Made by a program: the position numbers and the translations under genes. Source: an uncultured Anaeroplasmataceae bacterium (GTDB lineage Bacteria; Bacillota_I; Bacilli_A; Acholeplasmatales; Anaeroplasmataceae). From it: a DNA stretch of 64,000 nt. This document shows positions 15,789 through 24,441 of the stretch, one piece after another. The DNA lies in NCBI GenBank assembly GCA_910584005.1, contig CAJTXR010000001.1:571154-635153 (forward strand), in the 5' to 3' direction. Positions within the stretch are counted from its first letter, which is position 1. Each line of letters opens with the position of its first letter. The notes under the pieces were generated by a model. The model saw only the letters and a program-made list of their open reading frames with translations, did no database searches and had not been told where the DNA came from.

Positions 15789-16260
15789 CCCTTCCTTGCA
15801 ATTTTTCAATTAAAAAATCAAGCACAAAATCAACAGATGCTAAACGTACATCCATTCGTCCCACGTTCCCAAAATATTTGGTTACGCTGTAAAGTTCTCC
15901 TTGAATGTAAAATCCAAAACAGACCATACCAATCGGCTTTGTTGGTGTTGCTCCTGTAGGACCCGCAATTCCAGATATTCCTACTCCAATTTGAGCATTT
16001 GCTTTTTTTGCACAACCTAAAGCCATTTCTCTTGCAACCGCTTCACTGACAACACCATAAGTTTCTATCGTGCTTTCTAATACATCAACAAGCTGAACCT
16101 TTGCTTCATTCGCATAAGTAACAAAAGACATATCGATTACTTGAGAAGCTGCCGGAACATCAACAATTGTGGAAGCTAGCATTCCCCCTGTACAACTTTC
16201 GGCACAAGATATTTTATAGTTTTTTTGAATTAAGAGTTCCACTAATTCTTTATTTTTCAT
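15784..16260 (-). CDS. CinA C-terminal domain protein, nicotinamide-nucleotide amidase (PncC)
   Basis: A 158-aa stand-alone CinA C-terminal domain. The motif CAESCTGGMLASTIVDVPAAS contains the catalytic serine region; VGISGIAGPTGATPTKPIG is the second family signature. Such single-domain proteins deamidate NMN to nicotinate mononucleotide in NAD recycling (PncC). The N-terminal competence/damage domain of full CinA is absent. The ATG at 16260 has SD AGGTGA. NAD recycling may complement the NAD-consuming sirtuin elsewhere in the window, but they are not linked. Confidence 0.92.
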   Translation of the reverse strand: MKNKELVELLIQKNYKISCAESCTGGMLASTIVDVPAASQVIDMSFVTYANEAKVQLVDVLESTIETYGVVSEAVAREMALGCAKKANAQIGVGISGIAGPTGATPTKPIGMVCFGFYIQGELYSVTKYFGNVGRMDVRLASVDFVLDFLIEKLQGRV

Positions 16261-16310
16261 CAAAATCACCTACACTAATAGTTTAACACATTTTCCGAAA
16301 AATAAAAGAA

Positions 16311-16331
16311 AAAAGACATGAAACCATGCCT
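16311..16331 (-). terminator. Intrinsic terminator of the dehydrogenase gene
   Basis: The stem AGGCATG/CATGTCT (one G-T pair; 16314-16320 with 16325-16331) is followed on the minus strand by TTTTTTCTTTT. It lies just after the stop at 16340. Confidence 0.8.
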
Positions 16332-16339
16332 TTTCTTTC

Positions 16340-17368
16340 TTATTCTAAATAAAATGATAATGGATAAGTCAAATACTTTATTTCTTCTAAATTATCACAT
16401 GTAATAAATCCAGGTTCTGCTAATAACAGGCTAGGAATACGGTTGACGATTGTAGCACAAGTATGTTCAACTGTTGCCGGCTTTTCAACCTTAAATTTAA
16501 CATTTGGTTCACCCGTAATTTCCCAATCGCACATATCGCCATCATTTGGACCATATACCTTACCAATCGTTTCTTCTTCAATTGTGATTCCTTGATAAGT
16601 TTCTACAGTCACTACCGCTGACATACCAATACAATTTCCTGCAGGGATTGTTTTTCCTAAGGTTGAACTATATAAAGGCTCATCTATGCAATAAGGAACA
16701 TTCTTTTGGGAAATAGACCGAATCGTTAAGCCCAGTTTTGAAACAATAGCCTCCGTTGCATTCCATGCATAAGATGGCACAACCTCTTTTGGATGAGCTA
16801 AAGTTTTTTCAAACTCTTCTTTTGTTAGTCCACATCCATGTGCTTGAGCTAAGGCTAAGCCATAATCTTCAACATTGTAACTATAAGCTCCCTTAATTTT
16901 TTGAATATGATGCGTTCCCCCACATACCATACCAACCATATTAATCCAGAAAATATCCTGCATGCCAGATCCTGTAATGCTACATCCATTTTGTTTGGCA
17001 AGTAGATCTAATTCATTTGTTAGTTTCGCTGCCGTAGTCCAAGGGTAAATTGCTTCTTCACAAGTCGTAATGACATGAATTCCTCTACTTAAACATTTTT
17101 TACATGCATCATAAATATCAGATACAAAACTAAAAAGTGTAATAATTGCTACATCTGCATCACAGGAATCTAAAACAGCATCTGCATCAGATGAAATGAG
17201 TGTTCCTGTTTGAATTCCTAATTCTGCATATTCTCCAACATCCTTCCCTACAATATCTGGATGGATATCAATTGCACCTACAATCTCTGCACCCTTTTCG
17301 TGTAAATATCGTAAGATATATTTAGACATCTTACCACAACCATATTGTACTACTCTTATTCTTCTCAT
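16340..17368 (-). CDS. 2,4-diaminopentanoate dehydrogenase-like NAD(P)-dependent oxidoreductase
   Basis: A 342-aa protein of the dihydrodipicolinate-reductase-like fold. The Rossmann start VVQYGCGKMSKYILRYLHEK and the SITGSGMQDIFWINMVGMV segment match the family containing 2,4-diaminopentanoate dehydrogenase of ornithine fermentation (Ord). No other ornithine-fermentation gene adjoins, so the true substrate may be another amino or keto compound. SD GGAGG sits 5 bases before the ATG. It is a single-gene unit with its own terminator. Confidence 0.7.
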   Translation of the reverse strand: MRRIRVVQYGCGKMSKYILRYLHEKGAEIVGAIDIHPDIVGKDVGEYAELGIQTGTLISSDADAVLDSCDADVAIITLFSFVSDIYDACKKCLSRGIHVITTCEEAIYPWTTAAKLTNELDLLAKQNGCSITGSGMQDIFWINMVGMVCGGTHHIQKIKGAYSYNVEDYGLALAQAHGCGLTKEEFEKTLAHPKEVVPSYAWNATEAIVSKLGLTIRSISQKNVPYCIDEPLYSSTLGKTIPAGNCIGMSAVVTVETYQGITIEEETIGKVYGPNDGDMCDWEITGEPNVKFKVEKPATVEHTCATIVNRIPSLLLAEPGFITCDNLEEIKYLTYPLSFYLE

Positions 17369-17434
17369 ATATTCCTCCGTAAAAAAGATGTACTTCTACA
17401 ATATAGTATATGGACAAGCAAAGAATTTTAGACC

Positions 17435-17466
17435 AAAAAAAGAAAAGTTTTACCTTTTCTTTTTTT
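17435..17466. terminator. Intrinsic terminator after the CBM20 gene
   Basis: A perfect 13-bp stem AAAAAAAGAAAAG/CTTTTCTTTTTTT (17435-17447 with 17454-17466) with a T run on the 3' side in either orientation. On the minus strand it follows the CBM20 stop codon. Confidence 0.8.
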
Positions 17467-17471
17467 AATAC

Positions 17472-17786
17472 TTATTTATTTTGAAATCTGGGAATTTCTA
17501 AAGAAACAACTAAGCCTTTATGTGGGGTTAAAATATGGTTTTCAACCTCTTCTTCATACCATCCTTTTTCTACAGAGTCCCACGTTTTATCTGCCAATAC
17601 CTTAAATTCAATTAATTGACCTTCAGGAAGCAACTTAGCTACATGAAAAATATTTTGATCGGCTAAGTATTCTAACTTCACTGCCTGTTCTGGATTCCAA
17701 TTTCCCAAAGCTGGACAAGACCCCAAAATGTAAACCTCTTTACTGGCTACTGTTGCCACATTGATTTCAACTTTTATATTTGCCAT
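17472..17786 (-). CDS. Stand-alone CBM20 starch-binding domain protein
   Basis: A 104-aa protein that is essentially one CBM20 domain: VYILGSCPALGNWNPEQAVKL is the classic first starch-binding-site segment, followed by IEFKVLADKTWDSVEKGWYE with its conserved aromatic and basic residues, and NHILTP near the end. CBM20 domains bind starch or glycogen. There is no signal peptide and no catalytic domain, so it is predicted to act inside the cell, perhaps with glycogen or an enzyme partner. It has its own promoter and terminator. Confidence 0.85.
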   Translation of the reverse strand: MANIKVEINVATVASKEVYILGSCPALGNWNPEQAVKLEYLADQNIFHVAKLLPEGQLIEFKVLADKTWDSVEKGWYEEEVENHILTPHKGLVVSLEIPRFQNK

Positions 17787-17815
17787 AGTTTCTTTATCCT
17801 CCTAACCTTATTTTT

Positions 17816-17844
17816 ATTATACTCCCAATGGATATGGATTTCAA
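17816..17844 (-). promoter_or_regulatory. Sigma-A promoter of the CBM20 gene
   Basis: On the minus strand: TTGAAA (17839-17844), a 17-base spacer and TATAAT (17816-17821), about 30 bases before the start codon. Confidence 0.8.
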
Positions 17845-17854
17845 TTCCTTATCC

Positions 17855-19684
17855 TTACTCTAATTCTAATTTCCCTGTGTATAGTTGATAGTATATTCCT
17901 CTTTGTTTTAACAACTCCTCATGGTTTCCTCTTTCCATAATTTCCCCATGATCTAAAACAAGAATCACATCCGAATTTCTAACTGTAGATAGCCGATGGG
18001 CAATCACAAAAACCGTTCTTCCCCTCATTAAATTATCCATACCATCTTGGACCAAACGTTCCGTTCTAGTATCAATTGAGGAGGTTGCCTCATCTAAAAT
18101 TAAAACTGGAGTATCTGCAATCGCAGCCCTAGCAATACTTAATAACTGGCATTGACCCTGACTTAAATTTCCTCCATCTGCAGTCACTATCGTATCATAC
18201 CCATTTGGAAGTCGTTTAATAAAACCATCCGCATTGGCTAGTCTTGCCGCTTTATATACCTCTTCATCTGTAGCTGTAAGTCTGCCATAACGAATGTTTT
18301 CCTTAATGGTTCCCGTAAACAAATGGGTATCCTGTAAAACAATCGCTAAAGAATGTCTTAAATCTTTTTTTAAAATTTGCTTTATGTCAATCCCATCATA
18401 TAAAATGGTTCCCGAATCAATTTCATAAAACCGATTAATCAAATTTGTAATGGTGGTTTTTCCCGCACCTGTTGCCCCAACAAAAGCAATTTTTTGTCCT
18501 GGAGTTGCATATAAATTTAATTCTTTTAATATTTTCTTATTCTTATGATAGGAGAAATCTACATCACAAAACCGTACATCCCCTTGTAAAACAGTTAGGG
18601 ATTGATCCTCATATTGCCAAAACCACTGGGCGTTTTCACCCTCATTTTTTTTAATTAGTTTAACATTTCCTTGATCTATTTCCACTTTTTCTTCCATAAG
18701 CGAAAATAAGCGTTCTGCTCCCGCAAGACCATTTAAGAGTAAATTGGATTGTTGAGTGAATTGATTAATTGGCATGGCAGCCTGTCGTACAAAAACCAAA
18801 TAAGAGGCAATGCCTCCTAAAGTAAAGGAAATAAATGGAAAATATCCTAATGCGATTAACCCACCTATTATCGCTACGATTGCATAATTGATATATGAAA
18901 TAGAAACAACCATTGGAATCATCGACATCGTATACTTCAAAGCCTGATACCCTGCCTTTTTTAATTGTTCATTTTCTTTTTGAAAATTGTTTATATTTTC
19001 CTGTTCATGATTAAAAACTTGAACTACTTTTTGACCAGAAATCATTTCCTCCACAAATCCATTCACATTTCCTAACACTTGTTGTTGTCTAGCAAATGCT
19101 CTTTTTGATTTTTTAGAAGCATAAAAAATATATGTAAACATCAATAAATAAAATAAAACACAGATGATGGATAAGAACCAATTTAAAATAAAAATTAATA
19201 GAATTAATCCTATAATTTGAATAAAATTAGAAATCAGCATTGCGAAAGCATTGTTAAGGGCATCACTTAAAGTATCAATATCATTCGTATAATGACTCAT
19301 AATCTGCCCATGCGTACGTCCATCAAAATAAGATAAAGGTAATTGTTCCATGTGAGAAAACATATCTCTTCTCATTTCATAAATTATTTTTTGTGATAAA
19401 TGAATCATAATTTGTGAGTATCCCAAAGTAGATAAAACACTAATACCATAAATACTTGCTTCAAGCAAAACTGCTTGCCATAATTTAGAGTAAGCTGGAT
19501 CCTTTGTATAAGTATCAATAATCGGTTTAAACATATAAGTACCTAGTAAGTTTGCACTTGCGGATAAACTAACCAATAGAACCACCAAAAACAGTAACAC
19601 CTTATGTCGTCCCATATAAGACAATAAATTTCGTATTGTTTTTTTCAAATGATCTGGCCGTTTTACAGAAACAACAGGTGGCAT
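17855..19684 (-). CDS. ABC exporter half-transporter, catalytic-site subunit
   Basis: A 609-aa half-transporter: six membrane helices (residues ~35-330) then an ATPase domain. Walker A GATGAGKTT, signature LSQGQCQLLSIARA, Walker B VLILDEATSSID with the catalytic Glu, and H-loop AHRLS. Its canonical Walker B and His with the partner's SGGQ signature would form the active site of a heterodimer. It starts by a 1-base overlap (TAATG) with the stop of the partner gene upstream. Such pairs (TM287/288, BmrCD types) export drugs, lipids or peptides; the cargo here is unknown. Confidence 0.92.
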   Translation of the reverse strand: MPPVVSVKRPDHLKKTIRNLLSYMGRHKVLLFLVVLLVSLSASANLLGTYMFKPIIDTYTKDPAYSKLWQAVLLEASIYGISVLSTLGYSQIMIHLSQKIIYEMRRDMFSHMEQLPLSYFDGRTHGQIMSHYTNDIDTLSDALNNAFAMLISNFIQIIGLILLIFILNWFLSIICVLFYLLMFTYIFYASKKSKRAFARQQQVLGNVNGFVEEMISGQKVVQVFNHEQENINNFQKENEQLKKAGYQALKYTMSMIPMVVSISYINYAIVAIIGGLIALGYFPFISFTLGGIASYLVFVRQAAMPINQFTQQSNLLLNGLAGAERLFSLMEEKVEIDQGNVKLIKKNEGENAQWFWQYEDQSLTVLQGDVRFCDVDFSYHKNKKILKELNLYATPGQKIAFVGATGAGKTTITNLINRFYEIDSGTILYDGIDIKQILKKDLRHSLAIVLQDTHLFTGTIKENIRYGRLTATDEEVYKAARLANADGFIKRLPNGYDTIVTADGGNLSQGQCQLLSIARAAIADTPVLILDEATSSIDTRTERLVQDGMDNLMRGRTVFVIAHRLSTVRNSDVILVLDHGEIMERGNHEELLKQRGIYYQLYTGKLELE

Positions 19685-21411
19685 TATAAAACACCTCCTA
19701 ACTGCTGATGATAGAGTTCTTGATAAATTTCATTTCGTTTTAATAATTCATCATGAGTGCCAATATCTTGAATTTTTCCCTCATCTAAAATCACAATCCG
19801 ATCCGCATTCATCACAGAAGTAATTCTTTGAGCAATGATTAGATTTGTTGTGTCCTTTAATGAGCGAATCGCACTTGTAATTTTTCTTTCTGTTTCCATA
19901 TCACAAGCGGATGTAGAATCATCAAAAATAATTACTTTCGGCTTTTTTAATAACGCACGAGCAATACAAAGTCTTTGCTTCTGCCCTCCAGAAACATTGA
20001 CACCTCCTTGACCTAAATCATAAGAATATTGTCCAGGTAAATTCTTTATAAACTCATCCGCACAGGCCATTTGACAGGCTTCCTTTATTTCTTCATCTGT
20101 AGCCTCTTTATTTCCCCATAATAAATTTTCTTTAATCGTCCCATGAAATAAAACATTTTTCTGTAAAACAATTGAGATTGCATCTCTTAAAGCGACAATG
20201 TCATATTCTTTTACATTAATTCCATTAAGAAGTACCTCTCCATTAGTAACATCGTACAACCTTAGAATTAAAGAAACCAAAGTAGATTTTGCAGAACCTG
20301 TTCCACCTAATATTCCAATACTCTCCCCTGAATGAATATGTAAATTGATTTGAGATAAAACATTTTCACCTGTTCCATTTTGGTATTTAAAACTCACATT
20401 TTTAAATTCAATTGTTCCAGCTTCAATTTTTGTAATCGCATTCTCTTTTGAAACAATATCGGTCTGCTCCTCTAGAACCTCTTTAATTCTTTTAGAAGAT
20501 GCAAAGGAACGATTCATCAATAAAAAAACATTAGATATCATCATTAAAGAATTGACAACTTGTAAAATATAAGATAAAAGTGCCGAAAGGCTCCCCACTT
20601 CTAATTCGTTATTATGAACTAAAATTGATCCAAAAGTTAAAATCAAAACCGTAATTGTATATAAAATGAATTGGAAGGAAGGCGTGTTTAATTGAGCGAT
20701 GCGAAATGTTTTTTTCGTAGTCTGCATGACTTGTTCATTTGCTTGATTAAATTTGTTAATTTCATGTTCCTCTCTTACATAGGCTTTAACTGTCCGAATG
20801 GCTGTCACGTTTTCTCTTACCACGCGATTTAAATCATCTACATTTTCCTGTAGAATACTATATTTTGGAGCGGTATATCGGATAATTAAAAATAATATAA
20901 TTCCTAAAATTGGAACTGCCCCTACAAATATCCAAGCCACTTTTGGTGCCATAAGAAAGGAAAGACCAACTCCCATAAAGAGCATTAATGGCGATCTACA
21001 CAAAGGTCTTAATCCTCCAACAAGCGTGTTTTGTAAAATCATCACATCATTTGTCGTTCGAGTAACTAAGGAAGAAGTTCTAAAATGATCTAAATTAGAA
21101 AATGAGAAACTTTGGATTTTGGCAAATACCTCTTGTCTTAAATGATAAGAAAAATTGGTAACTAAGCGAGCATTATATTTGGCATAAAAATGGCCTGTGA
21201 GTAAAGAAATCAATGCACAACCGATAATCAATCCCCCTGAAAGTAAGATTTGATTCATATCAGAATTCTTAATTCCTTTATCAATTATATCCTTCATCAA
21301 AAAGGGGATAATTAATTCAAAAACAGTTTCAAATACAATTAAACCAATTGCCATAATTAAATCTTTTTTATAATACTTTAAATATCTTAATATATACGCT
21401 AAATCTTTCAT
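19684..21411 (-). CDS. ABC exporter half-transporter, degenerate-site subunit
   Basis: A 575-aa half-transporter from the ATG at 21411 (SD GGAGGGG). Six membrane helices precede an ATPase domain with Walker A GGTGSAKST and signature VSGGQKQRLCIARA. Walker B is VIIFDDSTSACD, with Asp where the catalytic Glu should be, and the H-loop is AQRITS, with Gln in place of His. These are the known hallmarks of the degenerate nucleotide site in heterodimeric exporters. It is first in a two-gene operon with the canonical subunit. Confidence 0.92.
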   Translation of the reverse strand: MKDLAYILRYLKYYKKDLIMAIGLIVFETVFELIIPFLMKDIIDKGIKNSDMNQILLSGGLIIGCALISLLTGHFYAKYNARLVTNFSYHLRQEVFAKIQSFSFSNLDHFRTSSLVTRTTNDVMILQNTLVGGLRPLCRSPLMLFMGVGLSFLMAPKVAWIFVGAVPILGIILFLIIRYTAPKYSILQENVDDLNRVVRENVTAIRTVKAYVREEHEINKFNQANEQVMQTTKKTFRIAQLNTPSFQFILYTITVLILTFGSILVHNNELEVGSLSALLSYILQVVNSLMMISNVFLLMNRSFASSKRIKEVLEEQTDIVSKENAITKIEAGTIEFKNVSFKYQNGTGENVLSQINLHIHSGESIGILGGTGSAKSTLVSLILRLYDVTNGEVLLNGINVKEYDIVALRDAISIVLQKNVLFHGTIKENLLWGNKEATDEEIKEACQMACADEFIKNLPGQYSYDLGQGGVNVSGGQKQRLCIARALLKKPKVIIFDDSTSACDMETERKITSAIRSLKDTTNLIIAQRITSVMNADRIVILDEGKIQDIGTHDELLKRNEIYQELYHQQLGGVL

Positions 21412-21444
21412 ATTCCCCTCCATCTATAAATTTCATACTTTTAA

Positions 21445-21453
21445 ATTATATCA
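21445..21453 (-). promoter_or_regulatory. Extended -10 promoter of the ABC exporter operon
   Basis: On the minus strand the sequence reads TGATATAAT, a TG-extended -10 box, about 30 bases upstream of the start codon. No good -35 box is evident. It is divergent from the mutY promoter. Confidence 0.6.
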
Positions 21454-21503
21454 TTTTTTCTCAAAAATGAAAAGGTTATGCTTCTTCTATTTTTATTTCT
21501 TTA

Positions 21504-21512
21504 TGATATAAT
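21504..21512 (+). promoter_or_regulatory. Extended -10 promoter of mutY
   Basis: TGATATAAT, an extended -10 box identical to that of the divergent ABC exporter promoter, lies 22 bases before the mutY ATG. No clear -35 box. Confidence 0.6.
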
Positions 21513-21534
21513 AAGAGTAAGAAAGGAGAAAAAA

Positions 21535-22557
21535 ATGAAAGAAATTGTTCCCCTATTACTCAACTGGTTTCCCGAACATAAACGAGATTTAGAATGGAGA
21601 AATACAACCTCTGCTTATTCTATCCTCATCAGTGAAATCATGTTACAACAGACTAGAGTAGAAACTGTACGACCCTATTATCTTCGCTTCATCAAAGAAC
21701 TACCTGATTTTAATGCTTTAGCATCTTGTGAAGATCAACGATTACTGAAATTATGGGAGGGATTAGGATATTACTCTAGAGCCAGAAACTTAAAAAAATG
21801 TGCTCAACAAATTGTGAGCAAGTATCATTCAATCTTTCCTGCAAATTACGAAGATGCAATTGCTTTACCTGGAATTGGAGCCTACACTTGTGGAGCGATC
21901 CTATCTAGAGCTTATCAAATGAAGTATGCAGCAGTGGATGGAAATGTATTACGCGTTTTAACTCGCTATCTATGCTGTGATAAAGATATCCAAAAAGAAT
22001 CAACAAAACTTTATTTCAAATCTGAAATTGAAAAAATCATGCCCGAACAAAGCGGAATGTTTAATGAAAGTCTTATGGAATTGGGAGCTACAATCTGTAT
22101 GCCAAAAATCACAAAATGTGATGAATGCCCTTTAATGAAAACCTGTAAATCCTTTAAAAATCATAGTCAGTTGGCATATCCTGTAAGGACAGAAAAAAAA
22201 GAAAAGAAAATCTTTGAATATACCTGTCTATTTGTTACCAATGGAAAAAACTATATATTAATACCAAAAGATCAAAATGTGCTAAAGGGACTTCCTGCTC
22301 CTTTTCTTATTGATTCATTTATTACTTCAAATGAAGCAATAGAATATATCGAACAACAAGGATTCATGGTTAAAAACATTCTTCCCCTAAAGGATAATAA
22401 GCATATTTTTACGCATCAAATTTGGTATATGAAAAGTTATCTTATAAACGTTTTGGACATTCAAAATTTTCCTTCCTATTCTGTAAAACAACTACAAAAG
22501 GAAATCAGTATCCCAACCTGTTTTAAAAAAATAATGAAGGAGTTTATTGACCTTTAA
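21535..22557 (+). CDS. mutY: A/G-specific adenine DNA glycosylase
   Basis: A 340-aa base-excision repair glycosylase that removes adenine opposite 8-oxoguanine. Catalytic Glu34 lies in SEIMLQQTRVETV, the helix-hairpin-helix is LPGIGAYTCGAI (111-122), catalytic Asp135 lies in AAVDGNVLRVLTR, and the Fe-S cluster cysteines are 188, 195, 198 and 204 (C-x6-C-x2-C-x5-C). The C-terminal NUDIX-like oxoG-recognition domain is present but short. The ATG at 21535 is chosen for its AAGGAG SD. It converges on sufB at a shared terminator; the SUF machinery next door could supply its cluster. Confidence 0.95.
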   Translation: MKEIVPLLLNWFPEHKRDLEWRNTTSAYSILISEIMLQQTRVETVRPYYLRFIKELPDFNALASCEDQRLLKLWEGLGYYSRARNLKKCAQQIVSKYHSIFPANYEDAIALPGIGAYTCGAILSRAYQMKYAAVDGNVLRVLTRYLCCDKDIQKESTKLYFKSEIEKIMPEQSGMFNESLMELGATICMPKITKCDECPLMKTCKSFKNHSQLAYPVRTEKKEKKIFEYTCLFVTNGKNYILIPKDQNVLKGLPAPFLIDSFITSNEAIEYIEQQGFMVKNILPLKDNKHIFTHQIWYMKSYLINVLDIQNFPSYSVKQLQKEISIPTCFKKIMKEFIDL

Positions 22558-22561
22558 TCAA

Positions 22562-22590
22562 AAAAACTGTCTTTAAATAAGACAGTTTTT
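22562..22590. terminator. Bidirectional terminator between mutY and sufB
   Basis: A 12-bp stem AAAAACTGTCTT/AAGACAGTTTTT (22562-22573 with 22579-22590) has T runs in both directions and lies between two convergent genes. Confidence 0.9.
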
Positions 22591-22595
22591 TTATT

Positions 22596-23999
22596 TTAGC
22601 CGATAGAATCCGTCATTTCAAGTTTAATTAAACGATTTAATTCAACTGCATATTCCATAGGAAGTTCTTTTGAAAAAGGCTCAATAAATCCCATGACAAT
22701 CATTTCTGTCGCTTCTGCTTCGGTTAATCCTCTACTCATTAAATAAAAAAGTTGTTCTTCATTAACCTTAGACACAGTTGCCTCATGTTCAATAAACATA
22801 TCACTATTTTTTCCTATATTTGTAGGAATCGTATCTGAAGTCGATATATTATCTAATATTAATGTATCACATTCAATATGAGCTCGTGCTCCCAAAGCCT
22901 TAGCTCCACAAGATGCTGTACCACGATAATTGACTTTACCGCCCCCACGACAAATCGATTTAGAAATAATTGTTGAACTAGAATGCTCCCCTAAATGAAT
23001 CATCTTAGCTCCTGTATCCTGGATTTGATTTTCTGCTGCAAAAGCAATCGAAACAGTCGTTCCCTTACTATATTTTCCCTTTAAAACACAAGCGGGATAC
23101 TTCATATTTAATCCTGCCCCTACGTTTCCATCAATCCATTCCATATGTCCTTCATCATCCACAATTGCACGTTTCGTAACTAAGTTCACAATATTATTGG
23201 ACCAATTTTGAACAGTGGAATATCTGCAATGTGCCCTTTTGCCTACAAAAATTTCTACAACAGCCGCATGCAAGCTATCCTTTGAATATTGAGGAGCTGT
23301 ACACCCCTCAACATAATGGATATCTGCATCATCATCTACAATGATTAAAGTTCTTTCAAACTGTCCCATTCGTTCAGAATTAATTCTAAAATAGGATTGA
23401 ACAGGCTTCTTTAGCTTTACCCCTTTTGGTACATATATAAAAGAACCACCGCTCCACACGGCTGAGTTTAAAGCCGCATATTTATTATCCGTATAAGGTA
23501 TAAGTTTACCAAAATACTTTTGCATAAGATCTGCATGCTCTTTTAATGCAGTGTCTGTATCACAAAATATTACACCTAGTTCATCCAGTTCTTTTAAATT
23601 ATTATGATAAACTACCTCAGATTCAAACTGCGTGGATGATCCTGCTAAATACTTTGCTTCCGCTTCTGGAATTCCTAATTTTTCAAAAGTATCTTTAATT
23701 TTATCTGGAACATCATCCCAACTCTTTTCCGTTTTTTCTGTTGATTTTATATAATATGTATATTCATTAAAATCAATTCCAGATAAATCAGGCCCCCAAC
23801 TAGGATTTTTCAATTTCAAAAAGGAATCATAAGACTTTAAACGAAAATCTTTCATCCAACTCGGTTCATGTTTTGCCTTTGAAATAAATTCAACAACCTG
23901 CCTGGATAAGCCTTTTCCACTCGTTAAAACAGCCTTCGTTTCCGTTTTAAACCCATACTTATAATCCCCGACAATTTCCTCAACTTTTTCTTTATTCAT
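22596..23999 (-). CDS. sufB: Fe-S cluster assembly scaffold SufB
   Basis: A 467-aa core scaffold of the SufBCD complex, where Fe-S clusters are built. The C-terminal beta-helix carries HIECDTLILDNISTSDTIP and EATVSKVNEEQLFYLMSRG, the SufB/SufD signature. VEGCTAPQYSKDSLHAAVVE is the SufB-specific segment. Length is normal. The start overlaps the end of sufU by 8 bases. It is last in the sufCDSUB operon. Confidence 0.97.
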   Translation of the reverse strand: MNKEKVEEIVGDYKYGFKTETKAVLTSGKGLSRQVVEFISKAKHEPSWMKDFRLKSYDSFLKLKNPSWGPDLSGIDFNEYTYYIKSTEKTEKSWDDVPDKIKDTFEKLGIPEAEAKYLAGSSTQFESEVVYHNNLKELDELGVIFCDTDTALKEHADLMQKYFGKLIPYTDNKYAALNSAVWSGGSFIYVPKGVKLKKPVQSYFRINSERMGQFERTLIIVDDDADIHYVEGCTAPQYSKDSLHAAVVEIFVGKRAHCRYSTVQNWSNNIVNLVTKRAIVDDEGHMEWIDGNVGAGLNMKYPACVLKGKYSKGTTVSIAFAAENQIQDTGAKMIHLGEHSSSTIISKSICRGGGKVNYRGTASCGAKALGARAHIECDTLILDNISTSDTIPTNIGKNSDMFIEHEATVSKVNEEQLFYLMSRGLTEAEATEMIVMGFIEPFSKELPMEYAVELNRLIKLEMTDSIG

Positions 24000-24429
24000 G
24001 ATGTTCTACCTCATCAATCGCTTTTTCTACACATTTCCATGCGAGAGTCGCACATTTGATTCTTGCTGGAAAATCGCGGACACCCTTATAGGCAATTGCC
24101 TCTTCTAGCTTGTCCTCATCAGGAAGTTCCTCACCCTTAACCATGGAATAAAAACTTTCAATCAAATCATGAGCCTCTTCAACTGTTTTCCCTTTTAAAA
24201 GTTCACTCATTACAGAAGCAGAGGATAGACAAATGGAACACCCCTTTCCATCCTGTCGAACATCAACGACCTTTCCATCCTCAACAATAATTTCTACTCT
24301 TAAATCATCTCCACAGCTTGGATTTGTCAAATGAACTAAATGATAGGGATCTGTATTTTTTAATCCTTTATTTTTCGGATTTTTATAATGATCCATAATC
24401 ACAGTTCGATACAATGTATTTAAATCCAT
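23992..24429 (-). CDS. sufU: SufU sulfur-transfer protein
   Basis: A 145-aa zinc-dependent sulfurtransferase that accepts sulfur from SufS. The three zinc-ligand cysteines are seen in NPSCGDDLRVE, GCSICLSSASVM and KCATLAWKCVEKA, the SufU pattern with its inserted segment that distinguishes it from IscU. It lies 12 bases downstream of sufS and overlaps sufB by 8 bases. Confidence 0.96.
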   Translation of the reverse strand: MDLNTLYRTVIMDHYKNPKNKGLKNTDPYHLVHLTNPSCGDDLRVEIIVEDGKVVDVRQDGKGCSICLSSASVMSELLKGKTVEEAHDLIESFYSMVKGEELPDEDKLEEAIAYKGVRDFPARIKCATLAWKCVEKAIDEVEHHE

Positions 24430-24441
24430 ATCTAGTACCTC

